Assembly (NCBI GenBank): GCA_039621445.1
Contig: CP154955.1
Span: 11,210,241 to 11,274,240 of the forward strand
DNA from: Euglena gracilis
Taxonomy: Eukaryota; Euglenida; Euglenophyceae; Euglenales
Reading direction: 5' to 3'
DNA: 64,000 nt
Positions 1 to 10,667 of this stretch are shown piece after piece. Each line of letters begins with the position of its first letter. The stretch's first letter is position 1. A model generated the notes under the pieces. That model was not told the DNA's origin and did not search any database. It worked only from the letters and a program-made list of their open reading frames with translations. Both the position numbers and the translations under genes were made by a program.

Positions 1-35
1 GCAGGACGGCGGGCCGTAGGGAGGTATCTGGCTGA

Positions 36-311
36 TTGGGTATTGGAACCTCGTGCTGGACACTTTGGGCACCCCATGAGGCACCCCACACGGGGATTGA
101 TGCTGCAGACTACCGCATTGGGCCGAAATGGTGGCTAAGGCTGCCCATGGCAGACTCAACCGGCACTTGCGAAGGATGCCATAGCGTCACTGATGTCCAC
201 AATGACCACGCGATGAGCTGCGTCCAGAATAATTTTGCCAACAGACACAGCGCCGTCCAGGACGCTTTATTCAACCTCCTGTCCACAAACAGCACCGCCA
301 TCCATCCATGA
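36..311 (+). pseudogene. 3' fragment of an R2-like LINE (zinc-knuckle part of the endonuclease domain)
   Basis: The 91-residue translation resembles the C-terminal part of the LINE protein at 43,152-46,289. Both have a CxxC pair, a His and a further Cys (CEGC then HAMSC here; CPKC then HHLLCC there), followed by an RHxAxQD stretch (RHSAVQD here; RRHTAIQD there). In R2-type elements this zinc motif precedes the restriction-enzyme-like endonuclease that nicks the target. The RT part would lie left of the window. The frame ends after STAIHP and I cannot follow the endonuclease core convincingly downstream. It lies on the strand opposite to the other LINE copies. Confidence 0.6.
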
Positions 312-744
312 CCGACTCCATGGGCCTGTTCCGTAAGGCGGGCCTTGTCTCTTGGCAAGGTTCGGTGCAGCAGGCCATCCACCGTGGTACGTGATAGCTG
401 GGTCTGCCACCACCGCTGTGACGTGTCGTTTCCAGAGGCGGAAGCGAAGGAAGCAGGGGTGAGCAATCGTTGGCTCCAGGTGTGTTGGTGTACGAGTGGG
501 GGGGAGAGGTCGTTGGAAGGTTGCTGGCAGATTCTGTCAACCGGGGTGGCCGCGTATGCTTGGCACGCGACTTTTCTGTGTCCATGGGTGTAGTATTGAC
601 ACAGAGCCGCGGTGCGGGCGGCACCCTGGCAGGCAGCTTGGATGCGCAGCCCGCACCGCCCATTGGAGAAAGGCAGGGTTGCTTGCTGACGCTGGTCCGC
701 GCTGTGCGCCTATCCGAGGATGTCTTCGAAAGCGCCAAAAACGA
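312..744. other. No recognisable gene (possible decayed LINE tail)
   Basis: Short frames are open on both strands, but none shows a domain I recognise. The stretch lies between the LINE fragment and the start of the 2.1-kb repeat, so it may be the rest of the LINE 3' end. That is inferred from position only. Confidence 0.3.
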
Positions 745-2850
745 CTGTGGTTCCTCCGGGGTGGGTGGCGGAGACTGATTTGTGGAATTTTTTTTTTGCT
801 GATACACATTAATTCACATGAAAAATATTTCCCACAAAATCTGGTCAGATGTTTTTTTGCTGATACACACGTACAAGAGGTCTGTGGCACATTAAAATCC
901 AAATTGACCCAAACTGCGAAAAATGGGGTGGGAAGAACAGCCCCAAAACAGTATGCAATTGTCCAAATTGACCCTAAGAACATCTGGTCTAAATATGCAG
1001 GAATAGGTAAATATGAAAATATGCAAAATACGGTAAAACACGTGCTAAATATGCACAAAACGTGCAAAATAATTTTCCAAAATATATATGCCACATACAT
1101 ACGTGAAATATGTGCAAAATATGTGCTCCACATATTACACCCCAGTGTGAGGAAAGTGGAAAGCGAGATATAAATGGTTTTTAAAAAACAACAACAAGAA
1201 TACCTCCCTTCCTTGTCCAAGACACGCCAATATTCTATATCGTGGACACGGGGGGGGATCAACGACACAATGTGCCAACGCCACTGTAATTCAATGCAAG
1301 ACCTCAGGTAAAATTCCAGAAAATTGGTGTGACAAAGAGGGGGGAGGAAATTGTAATGCAATATTAAACAAGGAAATGAAACAAAAACTGGTCTGAGCAT
1401 GAGCAATGCGAAAACACACTGGCTATGTTGTCTCCAGTGGACAGCAAAAAAATGAAGGAATGGAAAGCACAGAGGCCATCCACAAAGATCTTCAGGGGGT
1501 CAGCACTTTACATTCAGGGAGTTTTGCGGCTGCTGATGAATGGGCCCGCAAAAAAAATGCTGCAGGAATAATTCTCAGTCCGGCCCTGGATATACATCCA
1601 CCCACCCACCCTCAGATGGCCGAATTTTTGAGGGGCAGTGGTTTTCTTAAGCCGGACGGGACCCTACCCCGGGTGGGGGTCCAGCCGGCCAGAACCTCCA
1701 CCCCCCGGGTTCCGCTGAAATAACGGGCCCGCCCGGCAGCAGAAAAAGGGGGGAGTCAAAGATAGCCCAAAATGGCTTTGCTGGGTGGTTTTTGAGATTT
1801 TTTTCCAACTTTTTATGGCTGAAAAATTCCAACCCAGCTGAATTTGGTGTTTTTGCTTGTTTTTTTGGGGGGCTCTTGCCAGGTGCAGCTGCCAGCGGAT
1901 CCCCCCCACCCCTCAGGGGGGGGGGGGGTCCAGCCAGCACATTTCTCCAGCAAGCCCGCGGGATATCCACCACCCCGGCTGGATGCAACTTGGTAAACCA
2001 ACCATGCCATTTTGCAAGGTTGTACGACACTTTCTTTTGGTGTTGCATTTCTGGTGGACCTGAAATTTTTCTAAGTCCTCTTCAGCAGAAGAGTGCTCAG
2101 TCCCGGGGAGCTCCCAAAAGAATTTACATGCAACTTGGATTTTTTTTAGCCGACCAGGTTCCTACAACCCCTGACTGGGGGGGAGGTCATACCCACCCCC
2201 TGACCTGCAACCCCCAATAGGTTTGGGTGTTTGTTAGTTTTATACAAAAACTGACCGACACCCACAGATTCAGCAGGGGCGCCTGGCCATGTGCGTGAAG
2301 CGAGCTGCCTGGCACCCCTCCTGAATACGCCAGTGTCGGCCAATTTTTGTATAAGATTTTTTGAACATTTTTATGTGGAAAACAGAAAAACACCAAAAAT
2401 GTGCCCTGTGGAAAACTGAGCGGAAACGGCGTTTTTTGTTCATTTACAGTGCACAGCGCCGGAAAAAAATATTTCGCTTTTTTGGAGCATGCCAAGCAGG
2501 GGGAGGGGGTCCAGACGCCATCTGGGGGGCCCCCTACCACGCCCATCAATGCCTACAGGTATTCCCTTCAACATCTATCCCTGTCCCCGGCTGTTGCCCT
2601 CATGCCCCCCCCAAAAAGAAATTGTCCACCCAGACCGTTGGGGTCGACATCAACCCACCATTTGGAGGCAGTTTGGCTGGGCGGCTCGTTGGCCCCCTTG
2701 GCCGTTGGGGTGAACATAGCCCCCTTGAAGTTGACCCCCCGCTTCCAAAAAGAATTTTTATTCATCATTTTTGGAAGCCATCCCCATGGAGGCCTAGATC
2801 GATCCAGAGCATACAATTGCTTACCGAACCGGGGGGGGGGTCGGCCACTT
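745..2850 (+). repeat. 2.1-kb interspersed repeat, plus-strand copy
   Basis: This block recurs in reverse complement at 56,310-58,411 with the same order of landmarks: a start at ggttcctccggggtgggtgg, an AT-rich stretch rich in atatgc words (960-1,150), a G/C run near 1,915, the hairpin at 2,240-2,354, and an end near gcatacaattgcttac. Apparent identity by eye is high, about 90% or more, with differences mostly in G/C run lengths. Frames open in both copies are interrupted and low in complexity, so I do not call a gene. A diverged third copy of the part around 2,000-2,130 appears at 61,690-61,850. The class of element is unknown. Confidence 0.8.
2240..2354. repeat. Hairpin (foldback) inside the 2.1-kb repeat
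   Basis: Two arms of about 45 nt are inverted copies: tatacaaaaactgaccgaca on the left and its near complement ending tttttgtata on the right, around a short GC-rich loop. The partner at 56,794-56,907 has the same hairpin with slightly better pairing. It could be a small foldback element nested in the repeat or a structured RNA segment. Confidence 0.7.
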
Positions 2851-3056
2851 GGAAAAACGGCCACTTTCCAGTCACTTTAGGCCACTTTAGGCATTTTTTA
2901 GGCACTTTAGGGATTTTTCCGGCGCCTTCGGCGCCGGGGTCACTCAAGCCACTTTTGCTCACTCCTGGCCGACCCCCCCCGGGGGGGGAGAGGGTCCGGG
3001 CCAGTCAGTCCCTCTGAAAAAACTAGTCACCAACCCCCCGGGGGGGTGGGGGCGGG
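2851..3056. repeat. G/C-run repeat (gtgactggttttt family)
   Basis: Short words such as agtcactttaggcc and aactagtcaccaac, separated by runs of C and G, match in reverse complement the stretches at 55,430-55,720 and 56,030-56,330 and, more loosely, 59,940-60,060. It abuts the copy A LTR exactly at 3,057. Confidence 0.6.
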
Positions 3057-3467
3057 AGTGTACGTCCCCTGACTCTATTCCCACTGCCTGTCGGCCTACT
3101 TACACCTTCCCGTGGGAACAGAACCAGGAGAGTAACAAAAAAGAAAGTATTTCACTTAACTATTAGTTTTTATTGCCTTTGGGCTTATGCAGAGCACAAG
3201 GCAAACCAGGTGTGATTTTGAAAATTCGGTTCCACAAATTGTTTTCCAATCGGAGTGGTGAAATTGAAATTCCCTTTGATCAGGCAAATGAAATCACGAA
3301 GGAAATAATACCACCTGTGAAGGGAAAGGCAGATCCGAGATAGGATAGGCCATTCCTAATTCTGCAATTTGTATTGCAGAACCTGGAATGGTGCTATCTG
3401 GCATGCCTCTGTACATTCTGCAGATTGCTGCTATGCACAGTGCCATGTTCATGCTGCCCGGTACACA
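3057..3467 (-). repeat. 3' LTR of Ty3/gypsy copy A
   Basis: This LTR is 411 bp, the same length as both LTRs of copy B, in the same minus orientation. On the plus strand it starts AGTGTACGTCC and ends GGTACACA, matching the copy B LTR termini at 22,456 and 22,866. The body is diverged from copy B but closely matches, in reverse complement, the LTR at 17,208-17,633. A polypurine tract abuts it at 3,468. Confidence 0.85.
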
Positions 3468-3478
3468 TCCCCCTCCCA
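3468..3478 (-). promoter_or_regulatory. Polypurine tract of copy A
   Basis: On the minus strand the sequence next to the 3' LTR reads TGGGAGGGGGA, the same as in copy B at 22,867-22,877. In LTR elements this RNase H-resistant purine tract primes plus-strand DNA synthesis. Confidence 0.8.
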
Positions 3479-4190
3479 GGGCTTTGCCCGATTTCCTTAC
3501 TGGACCAGGCCAGCAAGGATTCAAGCATAGCTCTAAGACTGAGGAATGTACACCAGGAAAGCATATCTTGGGTCTGCTTCTCCATCACAAGGTTGAAAAA
3601 GAAACGGGTGGGAAGAGACGGGAACCCAAAAACACAAAACGCGCAAAAGAGGTTAACCGCTTATGCGGTGGGTACTAATTGCGGCAAAGGGGTGGAAGTG
3701 GAAAAGCCCAATTGGAAAGTGGGGCTGGAAGGTTTCCATTCCAGAAAGTCCCATCCACCCGGTTTGGGGTGTGTCTATGACACGCGGGGAGGTCTCATTC
3801 CACAATCGGAAAAGATTGTAGAGGTAGGGTGTGGAAGGAGGGGCACCTGGCCAGTCAAACCTGACCAGGGAAGAAAGCCTATTTACAACACCAACTGCCG
3901 GCGACAGCGATTTTGCCCGGGGGGGAAAGAGGAGAGGAGTGGGGGGCTGGTCAAAAGACCTTAGGCAGAATTTTTGCTGTCTGGCAGTCTTATGGGGGCC
4001 TTAAGGCCGAAAAGTAACAAGTTGGGGCTATTATTGCGGTGTGCGCGCTGTACGCTGTGCGTCTTCTTACTGGCGGCATATACCGCTAGTGAGGGCTTCA
4101 CAGTGCTGCGCGGACACGGCGTTGGCGATGGGGTATCCCCAGAGGCTTATACCTCAGAATAGCGGGCAGTAGCCCTAAAAACTGTAGATT
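3479..4190 (-). mobile_element. 3' internal region of copy A
   Basis: Blocks here match the non-coding region of copy B between its 3' LTR and the 1,440-residue ORF (22,878-23,700). Shared landmarks are the ccctcccagggctttgcccg start, an aaaacgcgcaaaag block with the hairpin ccgcttatgcgg, ccatccaccc, an aactgccggcgacag block and the ttttgctgtctggcag block near 3,970. No ORF of note is present; the 1,440-residue ORF itself is missing here. Confidence 0.7.
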
Positions 4191-4260
4191 TGGCATTTGT
4201 GCCTCAGGTGTGCAGCCTGTAGGCTGAAGGGTTGGCATTAGCCAAAAATAATGGGGGGGG

Positions 4261-4691
4261 TAAACCCCCCCCCCAATTAGAAGCCCCCCCCCCCAAATAA
4301 CAACCCCCCCCAAATAGAAGCCCCCCCCCCTCAGGTTTCCCGCCAAAAATCCAAATAACAGCCCCCCCCCCCCGGCGAAGCCGGGGGGAAATTTGACGAA
4401 AAAAATTCCGAAAAATGGTGAAAAACTCGAAAATTCTCCACAAAAAAAAGGTCGACATGGGGAACAAAAGTGATATCTAGTATCCTTGAAACATGGCCTA
4501 TCCACCCAAAAACTAAAATAAATGCGTCTTGCAATTTTTTAAACTTGGACCCCGTTCGATCCCGGATCGACCGCCGGCCGAAGTTTTTCCTTTAGACAAA
4601 GGGTACCCAATTAGAAGCCCCCCCCCTCGGGTTTTCCGCAGAGTGACCGAATAGTAGCCCCGGGGGGCTTCTAATTGGGGGGGGGGGGTTA
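4261..4691. mobile_element. MITE-like element with poly-C terminal inverted repeats
   Basis: The left end reads TAAAC10AATTAGAAGCCCC and the right end is its near inverse, GGGGCTTCTAATTGGGG...GGTTA. The ends carry TA, as expected for a TA target duplication. The interior is non-coding and has further aataacaaccccc and aatagaagccccc units. The element at 49,020-49,391 has the same plan with AAATAATA instead of AATTAGAAG. Confidence 0.65.
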
Positions 4692-7600
4692 GGCTTTATC
4701 GCCCAGAAACATTGCCTTGCGGAATACGCATGGCACAAAATACTACTGGGTGTATACCCGAATCAAAAAAATTCGGCATATTGCCAAAAAGATCATACTG
4801 AGGTGATCAACCGCAGAAAAAATGCGGAATTGTGGCAGGCTGCTGCCAATTCATAGAACAACTGTGGTTGGTGTGGCTTATACCACTATGAAAAACCGCT
4901 AACGAACTGTGAATGCACATAAAAGGATGGAACATTGTTCCAGTGCGGTGAAATTCAGCACTCTCTACCTTTCAGTACAATCAGAGGCATGATACCTCCA
5001 AAAGCAAAGTGTGTGTATGAAAAATTGCGGGTATCCCCATATTGCACACAAGAAAAAAAATAACTATCACAAACAATACACGGAAGTCCACCACTTCTAT
5101 GATGGTGGTCTGGGAGGCATGTTCTGTGATAAGCGTGAACTCAATCCGGTTTTTTTTTCCGACAAGTTGGCCGTAAAGCCGTCACTGCAGTGGGTGGTGG
5201 CATATACCACCAAATATTACGAAAAAAATCTCTATTTTTTTGCATAATTGCAAAGAAGCACTACAACTATGCCTTTGGCGTTTTACCGTTTGCGGTGAAG
5301 CTTTCAACTGAATAATCGACCTGTTGGTCAACAACGCATGCAGTCTCTGTAACAGAAAATTAATGCAGTTTTTCTGCATGCGTTAGGTTCATAAACCACA
5401 TTTTTGCACCAATTGGTACTACAGCGGCTAAAAAAGGACAAAAGCACATAGTGCCGATTGTGAAACAAGCCCATTGGCTTAAGATCATTGGTACCATATC
5501 GTTATGCTGCCACTATGTGGTTTTGGACTGTCCCATTAGGACTAACATCTCACCTAGACCGGTGACATATAATAGTGCTATAAGTATTCCGCGTGAAAAA
5601 CATTCATCAGAAAAATATTCACATTGTACAAGAGCCATTGGCTCCAAAATTCCAAATTACACGATGGTTGAACGTAAGATATTTCGCCGAATAGCGATTG
5701 TGGATTCATAAATTTCAAAGTGGGAGTTGATTCTCGTTCACACAAACTTCTCTATGAGAAAGATAACGGTATGTGCACACTTAAGTCATCTTGATTGATG
5801 ACCGAGAAAATTCAATGTGGTTCAAGCATTGTAATTGTCCTACAGAATTGGGTGGCTATCGCCACAAATGATGCGGTTACGATAAAAGTGTGGATATCAC
5901 CACAGAAAAATGAAAAATTTGCAAAACAAACAAATAAATGAAACACTTCGCATTAGCGGTACGCCACAAAAATTATTTTTTTTGAAAATGCAGCGTATAC
6001 TGCATCACAACACTAGTGTAATGAGGTATCCTCGTGCCAACAAAAAAACAACAACTGAAATTGCACATGTACGCATATTGCGCAGACGTGGTCAAAATCA
6101 CATATTGCGACACTGAGTTCAGACCAGTAGGTCACAAATGACAAAAATGCATGAGAAACGGGGGAACTGCACAAAACGACCAATCATCAATGAATATGGT
6201 GCTGTGACACGCACCATTTGATGATTCCCTCTGAAATTTTGAACAGATTTGCGAAATATTCGCTGAACACGTGGCGATTGATCCGGATTCAGAAAGTTTG
6301 CGGATGATCTACACACAGAATCCCAAATGTGGGTCAAAAGAAGCTGGATTTCACCATTTCTGAGCTACGGTTCTTATAAACCTTGCAGAATGACTCCAAT
6401 GGTGTTGCAGATGATGACCATTGGGTCCTCCGAATTATATCGGTAACGAGACCCACTGAATGAAGCGGGGGCGGGGGCAAGAATGCCGTTGGTGTAGTAA
6501 GTAGGAAAAAAATACTGCAAATATGGAAAAATCTCATCAGTAGTGACTATGCCACTGAGAAATACTGACTTTTATCAGAGTTTTAGGAAAATCCCTCAGG
6601 GTTTAGGGCAGAAATGCAGATTCTGCGTCGAGAGTTGTATTTTTGCAACCAAAAGCGCAACTTTGTTGCATTTTGAGTCATTTAAGACAGCAAATTTGCC
6701 AGGTGCACAGAGTACTTGTTGAGAGTGTCCAAAAACACTAATAACATGCATGTTTGTTGTTGTAAAGATTTTGGGTTTTGGGTGTCTAATAACACCACAT
6801 CACCCAAAAAGCTGTACAATTGTGCAAAAATAACACAAAAAAGCAAAAATACGCTTGAAAATACAATCAAAAGATGTCTATGACATCTTGAGCAAAGGAT
6901 AAATTGCCATTATCAGCATATCCCTTTGCATTCCACTCTGGCATAGTGACTCATGGTCACTCCCATTAGGGATATGAATGCCAGAACAGGGGAAAATCAC
7001 CAAAAATTGCAGAAAATCAATGATTTAAATGAAACTTTGCACATAAGTGCTCCTAAAAAAGATTCTAGTGAGTCGAAATGGCTCCAAATTGTGGGCTATA
7101 GACCTCTGAACTGTACCAGGCCTAATAGCCCATACAGAGGGGGTAATGGGCAGAATGCTCCCAAAGGTATTAAAAAATGGCCATTAACCCATCTGCTAAC
7201 CAATGGTAATTAGCCATCAGAAACGATGTGGGGAACTGTATAGAAGTTTCAGGCCTTTCAGGCTGATTTGCCGGTCTGGTACACGATCGTACAAGATCTG
7301 GCCCAAAATTTGGCCTTTGGCCGGAATAGCTGGGCTTAATTCAATTTTTCACGATCTCCTCAAATAAGAGTACGGTGCAGAGTTACAGCGATCTGTTTGC
7401 ACCGCTGGACGGCTCATCGAACGAGCTTTCAAATGAGGGGTAACATGGCCTATCGGCCAGCTACGGGCGCCGAGATACGTCTTTGATCTTTTGCCTGTGT
7501 GAGTGAGCTTTTGCTATAAGCTTCCATAATTTATTCTATAAAGACAACTTTTAGTTTCTATCTCATAGGCACTACTACATACAGTCAAAACCTCATGGTA

Positions 7601-8399
7601 CGAGGTGCCAGAAATTTTGAAGCTTTTGTGGTGGTTTTGAGGCTATGCCAAAGTGACACTTATGCAAATCTGCAAAAAACTGGCCTATTTGGCTTGTTTT
7701 GGCCAATTCAGCCACTTTCAGACATGTAATATGGCTTTTTGTGCCCACTTTATAATGTGAATTTGTGGACCTTTGGTCCTTTTAGTCCTTGCGATTTGTG
7801 CAAATTGGTCCTATGGACCCATGGACCACATGGGTAATGGCCCATAGGCCTTGCACATCATAGGGAGTACTGGTCACATAGACCTAAGGCTAAGTGGTTA
7901 AGCCCACAAAAATGCATGTTTGAATGAATTTTCTTCATTTTTTTGTTGGGGGGGGCAACTATGTTGCAGATTATCTCAAGGAATTCAACTTATTTCCCTA
8001 TCGAGATTCACTTCTGTAATCAGAAAAAGGTCATCTTGTTCACAAAATAGCTGTTCTTCACAAAGCTGTGCAAGTTCATGGGTAAAACGCAATATTTGCA
8101 ATGTATCCCAAAAACTTCTCACACACCTTGTGTTTTTGCAAATAACTTTGAAGTGAGCGCAATTGTGCGCTTGAATGATCAAAACACCTTTGGTGTTCGC
8201 CAATTTGACCAACAAGTTCGTGGTCAAAGAAGGGGGGATGGCTACTTTTGTTGCTTAAGTAAACCAAATCTGCACTTTGAGCATGTGGTTTGCAACTCAA
8301 CAACAAAAATGCCATTGTGAAATATGTACACAAACATCTTTGGGACTTCCCAAAAGAATATGGTTGGGTTGGGCAGGTACCCATTTGTAAGATGTACGC
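4692..8399. other. AT-rich non-coding region, nothing recognised
   Basis: This is the longest stretch of ordinary-looking DNA in the window. It is AT-rich, with scattered short frames of no more than about 100 codons and no domain I recognise. I found no terminal repeats, no paralogue elsewhere in the window and no RNA gene. It separates the 3' end of copy A from its gag region, so it replaced or displaced the lost pol region. Confidence 0.5.
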
Positions 8400-8869
8400 A
8401 AATGCGTGATATTTGCGCTATGCACGGGCGGGGGGGCGCATCTTGTGGGGGGGGGACGCTGTTTGCGGGCTGCACAACAAAGCCAGCAGTCAAAAAAAAC
8501 AAAAAACGGTTTTTTTTGGTTTTTTTTTGAGTTTTTTTTAAAAAAAACTGCCAACGGGGGTATGGTGGAAAAAAAATTCATTTTTTTGGGGCTGTTCCCA
8601 ACATGATCTTGGAATTGTTGCATTTTTTTCATCACTTTTATAGCTATTTTCTCATGCCTGGCCGTTATTATCAACACAAAACCGAGGAAAGTGGGGTTTG
8701 CATGTGTGTGGTGTTTTTTTTTGAGTTTTTCCGTTGCCGGCGACTTGGCGCTTGATTCAGCCGGTTTTTTTTAAAAAAACCCGTTTTTTGCCGTTTTTTT
8801 TCAAATAAACACGTTTTTTTGTTTTATTTAAAAAAAACAAAAAACGCCAGCTCTGCTGCACAATATGCG
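8400..8869. repeat. Low-complexity homopolymer-rich stretch
   Basis: G runs, T runs and A runs dominate, with foldbacks such as ccgttttttttaaaaaaaccc near 8,760. No gene is seen. Confidence 0.5.
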
Positions 8870-9175
8870 CGGTGGGGAGGTGTGCGCTATGCGCGGCATG
8901 CAAAACAATACGCACGCGATGAGTGCTATGCGCGTGGGGGGCGCAATATGCGCGGGGGTGTGAGCGACATAGGCGCGGTGGTTGGGGGCGCCATATAGCG
9001 CGGGGGGGTGGGGGAATTATGCGCAAGATTTGCGCTATGCGCGAGGGTGTGTGGCGCCATAGGCGCAGCGTCTGTGCTACACGCACTTTGCGCAATATGC
9101 GCAGGGAGGCGCCAAAGGCGCGGGGGGTGGTGGGTGCCATTGGCGCTTGAGTGGCGGGGGCGCCATAGGGGCGGG
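8870..9175. repeat. GCGC-palindrome minisatellite
   Basis: Degenerate units built on gcgctatgcgcg, gcgccataggcgcgg and gcgcaatatgcgcg alternate with G runs. Most units are themselves near-palindromes of the form GCGC-N(2-6)-GCGC. The stretch ends at the start of copy A homology. Confidence 0.65.
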
Positions 9176-9922
9176 GGTGTGGTTAGTTTGGTTTCAGTCA
9201 TTTCCTTTTGTGTTTGGTTGTTGGTTATGTGGAAATTTCTCCTAGAGTGCACACCGTGGGGGGAGGTGCTGAGTAGTTGTCCTTGTCGCGCATGTTGGTC
9301 TGCGGCGGTGGAGTGTGTGAGAAAAATTGTCTGCGAATTTGAGCTGCGGGGGGTGTACAGGATTGTCTGCAATCGACAAACCTGGTGGAAAACGAAAAAT
9401 GAAAGCAGCTGGGCGACTACTCGACACCCTTCGAATTTCAGGCCTTAGGGCTTTCATCTTGGAACCAAGTGAAACGATGGGGGGTTAAGCTACTTGTTAC
9501 CCCTACCGCATGTGGAACGTTTGTGGATATGCTGTGGGTAGGGGGGCACTTTCTCTTTAACCCGGGTTTGAAAACGGTGTTGGTGTTGTAGGAAACGGTA
9601 TTGCTGTCATCGAAAACGGTGTGTAAAAGTGATGATTAGTGGGAGTTTTGGGGGGGGGATAATTTTGCTGTGTTGTGTGCATTCTTGGAGCTGGAATCCA
9701 CTCAACCACATGGTCATTCATGGGGTATCCCATGATGCACCACCACCGGAAACACAAAACTGTCTATATATCAAAAATTTGGCAGAATTTTGAGCGGGGA
9801 CACCGGAAAATCCTGGAACGATGACCAGAAAGGACACTGGGCAGGGGATAACTAGGGTCATGACTCCTGTCACCTCCTTTCTAGTAGCCTCTGTAGTCCG
9901 CATCCCTGGGTGTCGGGTGTCT

Positions 9923-10667
9923 TTACTCAAAATACGAACCAATGGCCGTATCAGCCCTTGACTCTCTTGACGCATATACGTCTCTGAATTTATGAGCCCT
10001 AAAGCAGGGATGATCCCTTTGGTTACGTGGGGTATCATCCCCCTCCCTGCCCGAAGCCGGGTGATAATCCTCAATAGAGGTTGTTCTTTGACCTACATTA
10101 TGCCTTTTGGCTGAAGTATGATCGTTTGAACTGCGAGTCATATCGCGATGGCTATGGCTTGGGTGGGGAGGAGTCGCATGGCGACATTTGGGTGAGGGGT
10201 GTTTGGTAGATACGCACAGTGAACATGTGGATCGTGCTCGATTTTTTGAATTTTGCGAATGCGCATTTTGTGAAAAACGAGAACTGCACGGTGAGGCTGT
10301 TCCTCTTGGGCTTGTGTTGCGTTTTCGCGCTGCGGGATTTGGACAATGGCAAGATATATGACCCTTTTTGTTACACAGAAAGCACAATTTGTCCGAAAAT
10401 TCTTCTGAAGAGCGCGAATTGGCCGATTTTGATTCCGCCATAGCGGTATGTGATAAGCGTGCCACATTTTTCACAGAACTGACTTGGATAGCAGGTATTC
10501 CTGCTGTGGGGTGGCTCGTATAAGCCGACTGGATTTGTCCGAGAAGCTGTGATAGCTTCAATTGTTTGGAAACATAGTTCCATCGCTCATCGAGCGTCAA
10601 AATATATCCTGCGAGTTCCTCGCGGTGAATTTCCTTGATGAGTTTGGGTATAAAGTGCAGTACAGCC
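9923..10667 (-). pseudogene. Copy A gag, C-terminal half with two zinc knuckles
   Basis: The translation matches copy B gag through KEIHREELAGYILTLDERW and SKQLKLSQLLGQIQSA, then continues directly into nucleocapsid. Two CX2CX4HX4C knuckles are visible: CFLCNKKGHISCHC and CSLCVSTKHPSPKC. The tail is Ser/Arg/His-rich. Copy A lacks the T-rich insertion that interrupts copy B between these two parts, so it shows the ancestral join. The upstream half lies at 12,772-13,564, beyond an inserted element. Confidence 0.8.

Noticed and set aside
537-1406. Minus-strand frame of 289 codons
   Set aside because: It runs through the AT-rich part of the 2.1-kb repeat; its partner copy at 58,019-58,369 does not keep the frame, and composition is Phe/Ile/Cys-rich without a domain.
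2361-3017. Plus-strand 218-codon ORF in the 2.1-kb repeat
   Set aside because: Partly open in the inverted copy too, but Gly/Pro-rich from G/C runs, with different frame ends in the two copies.
9008-9448. Plus-strand 146-codon ORF
   Set aside because: Composed of the GCGC minisatellite and antisense copy A linker sequence.
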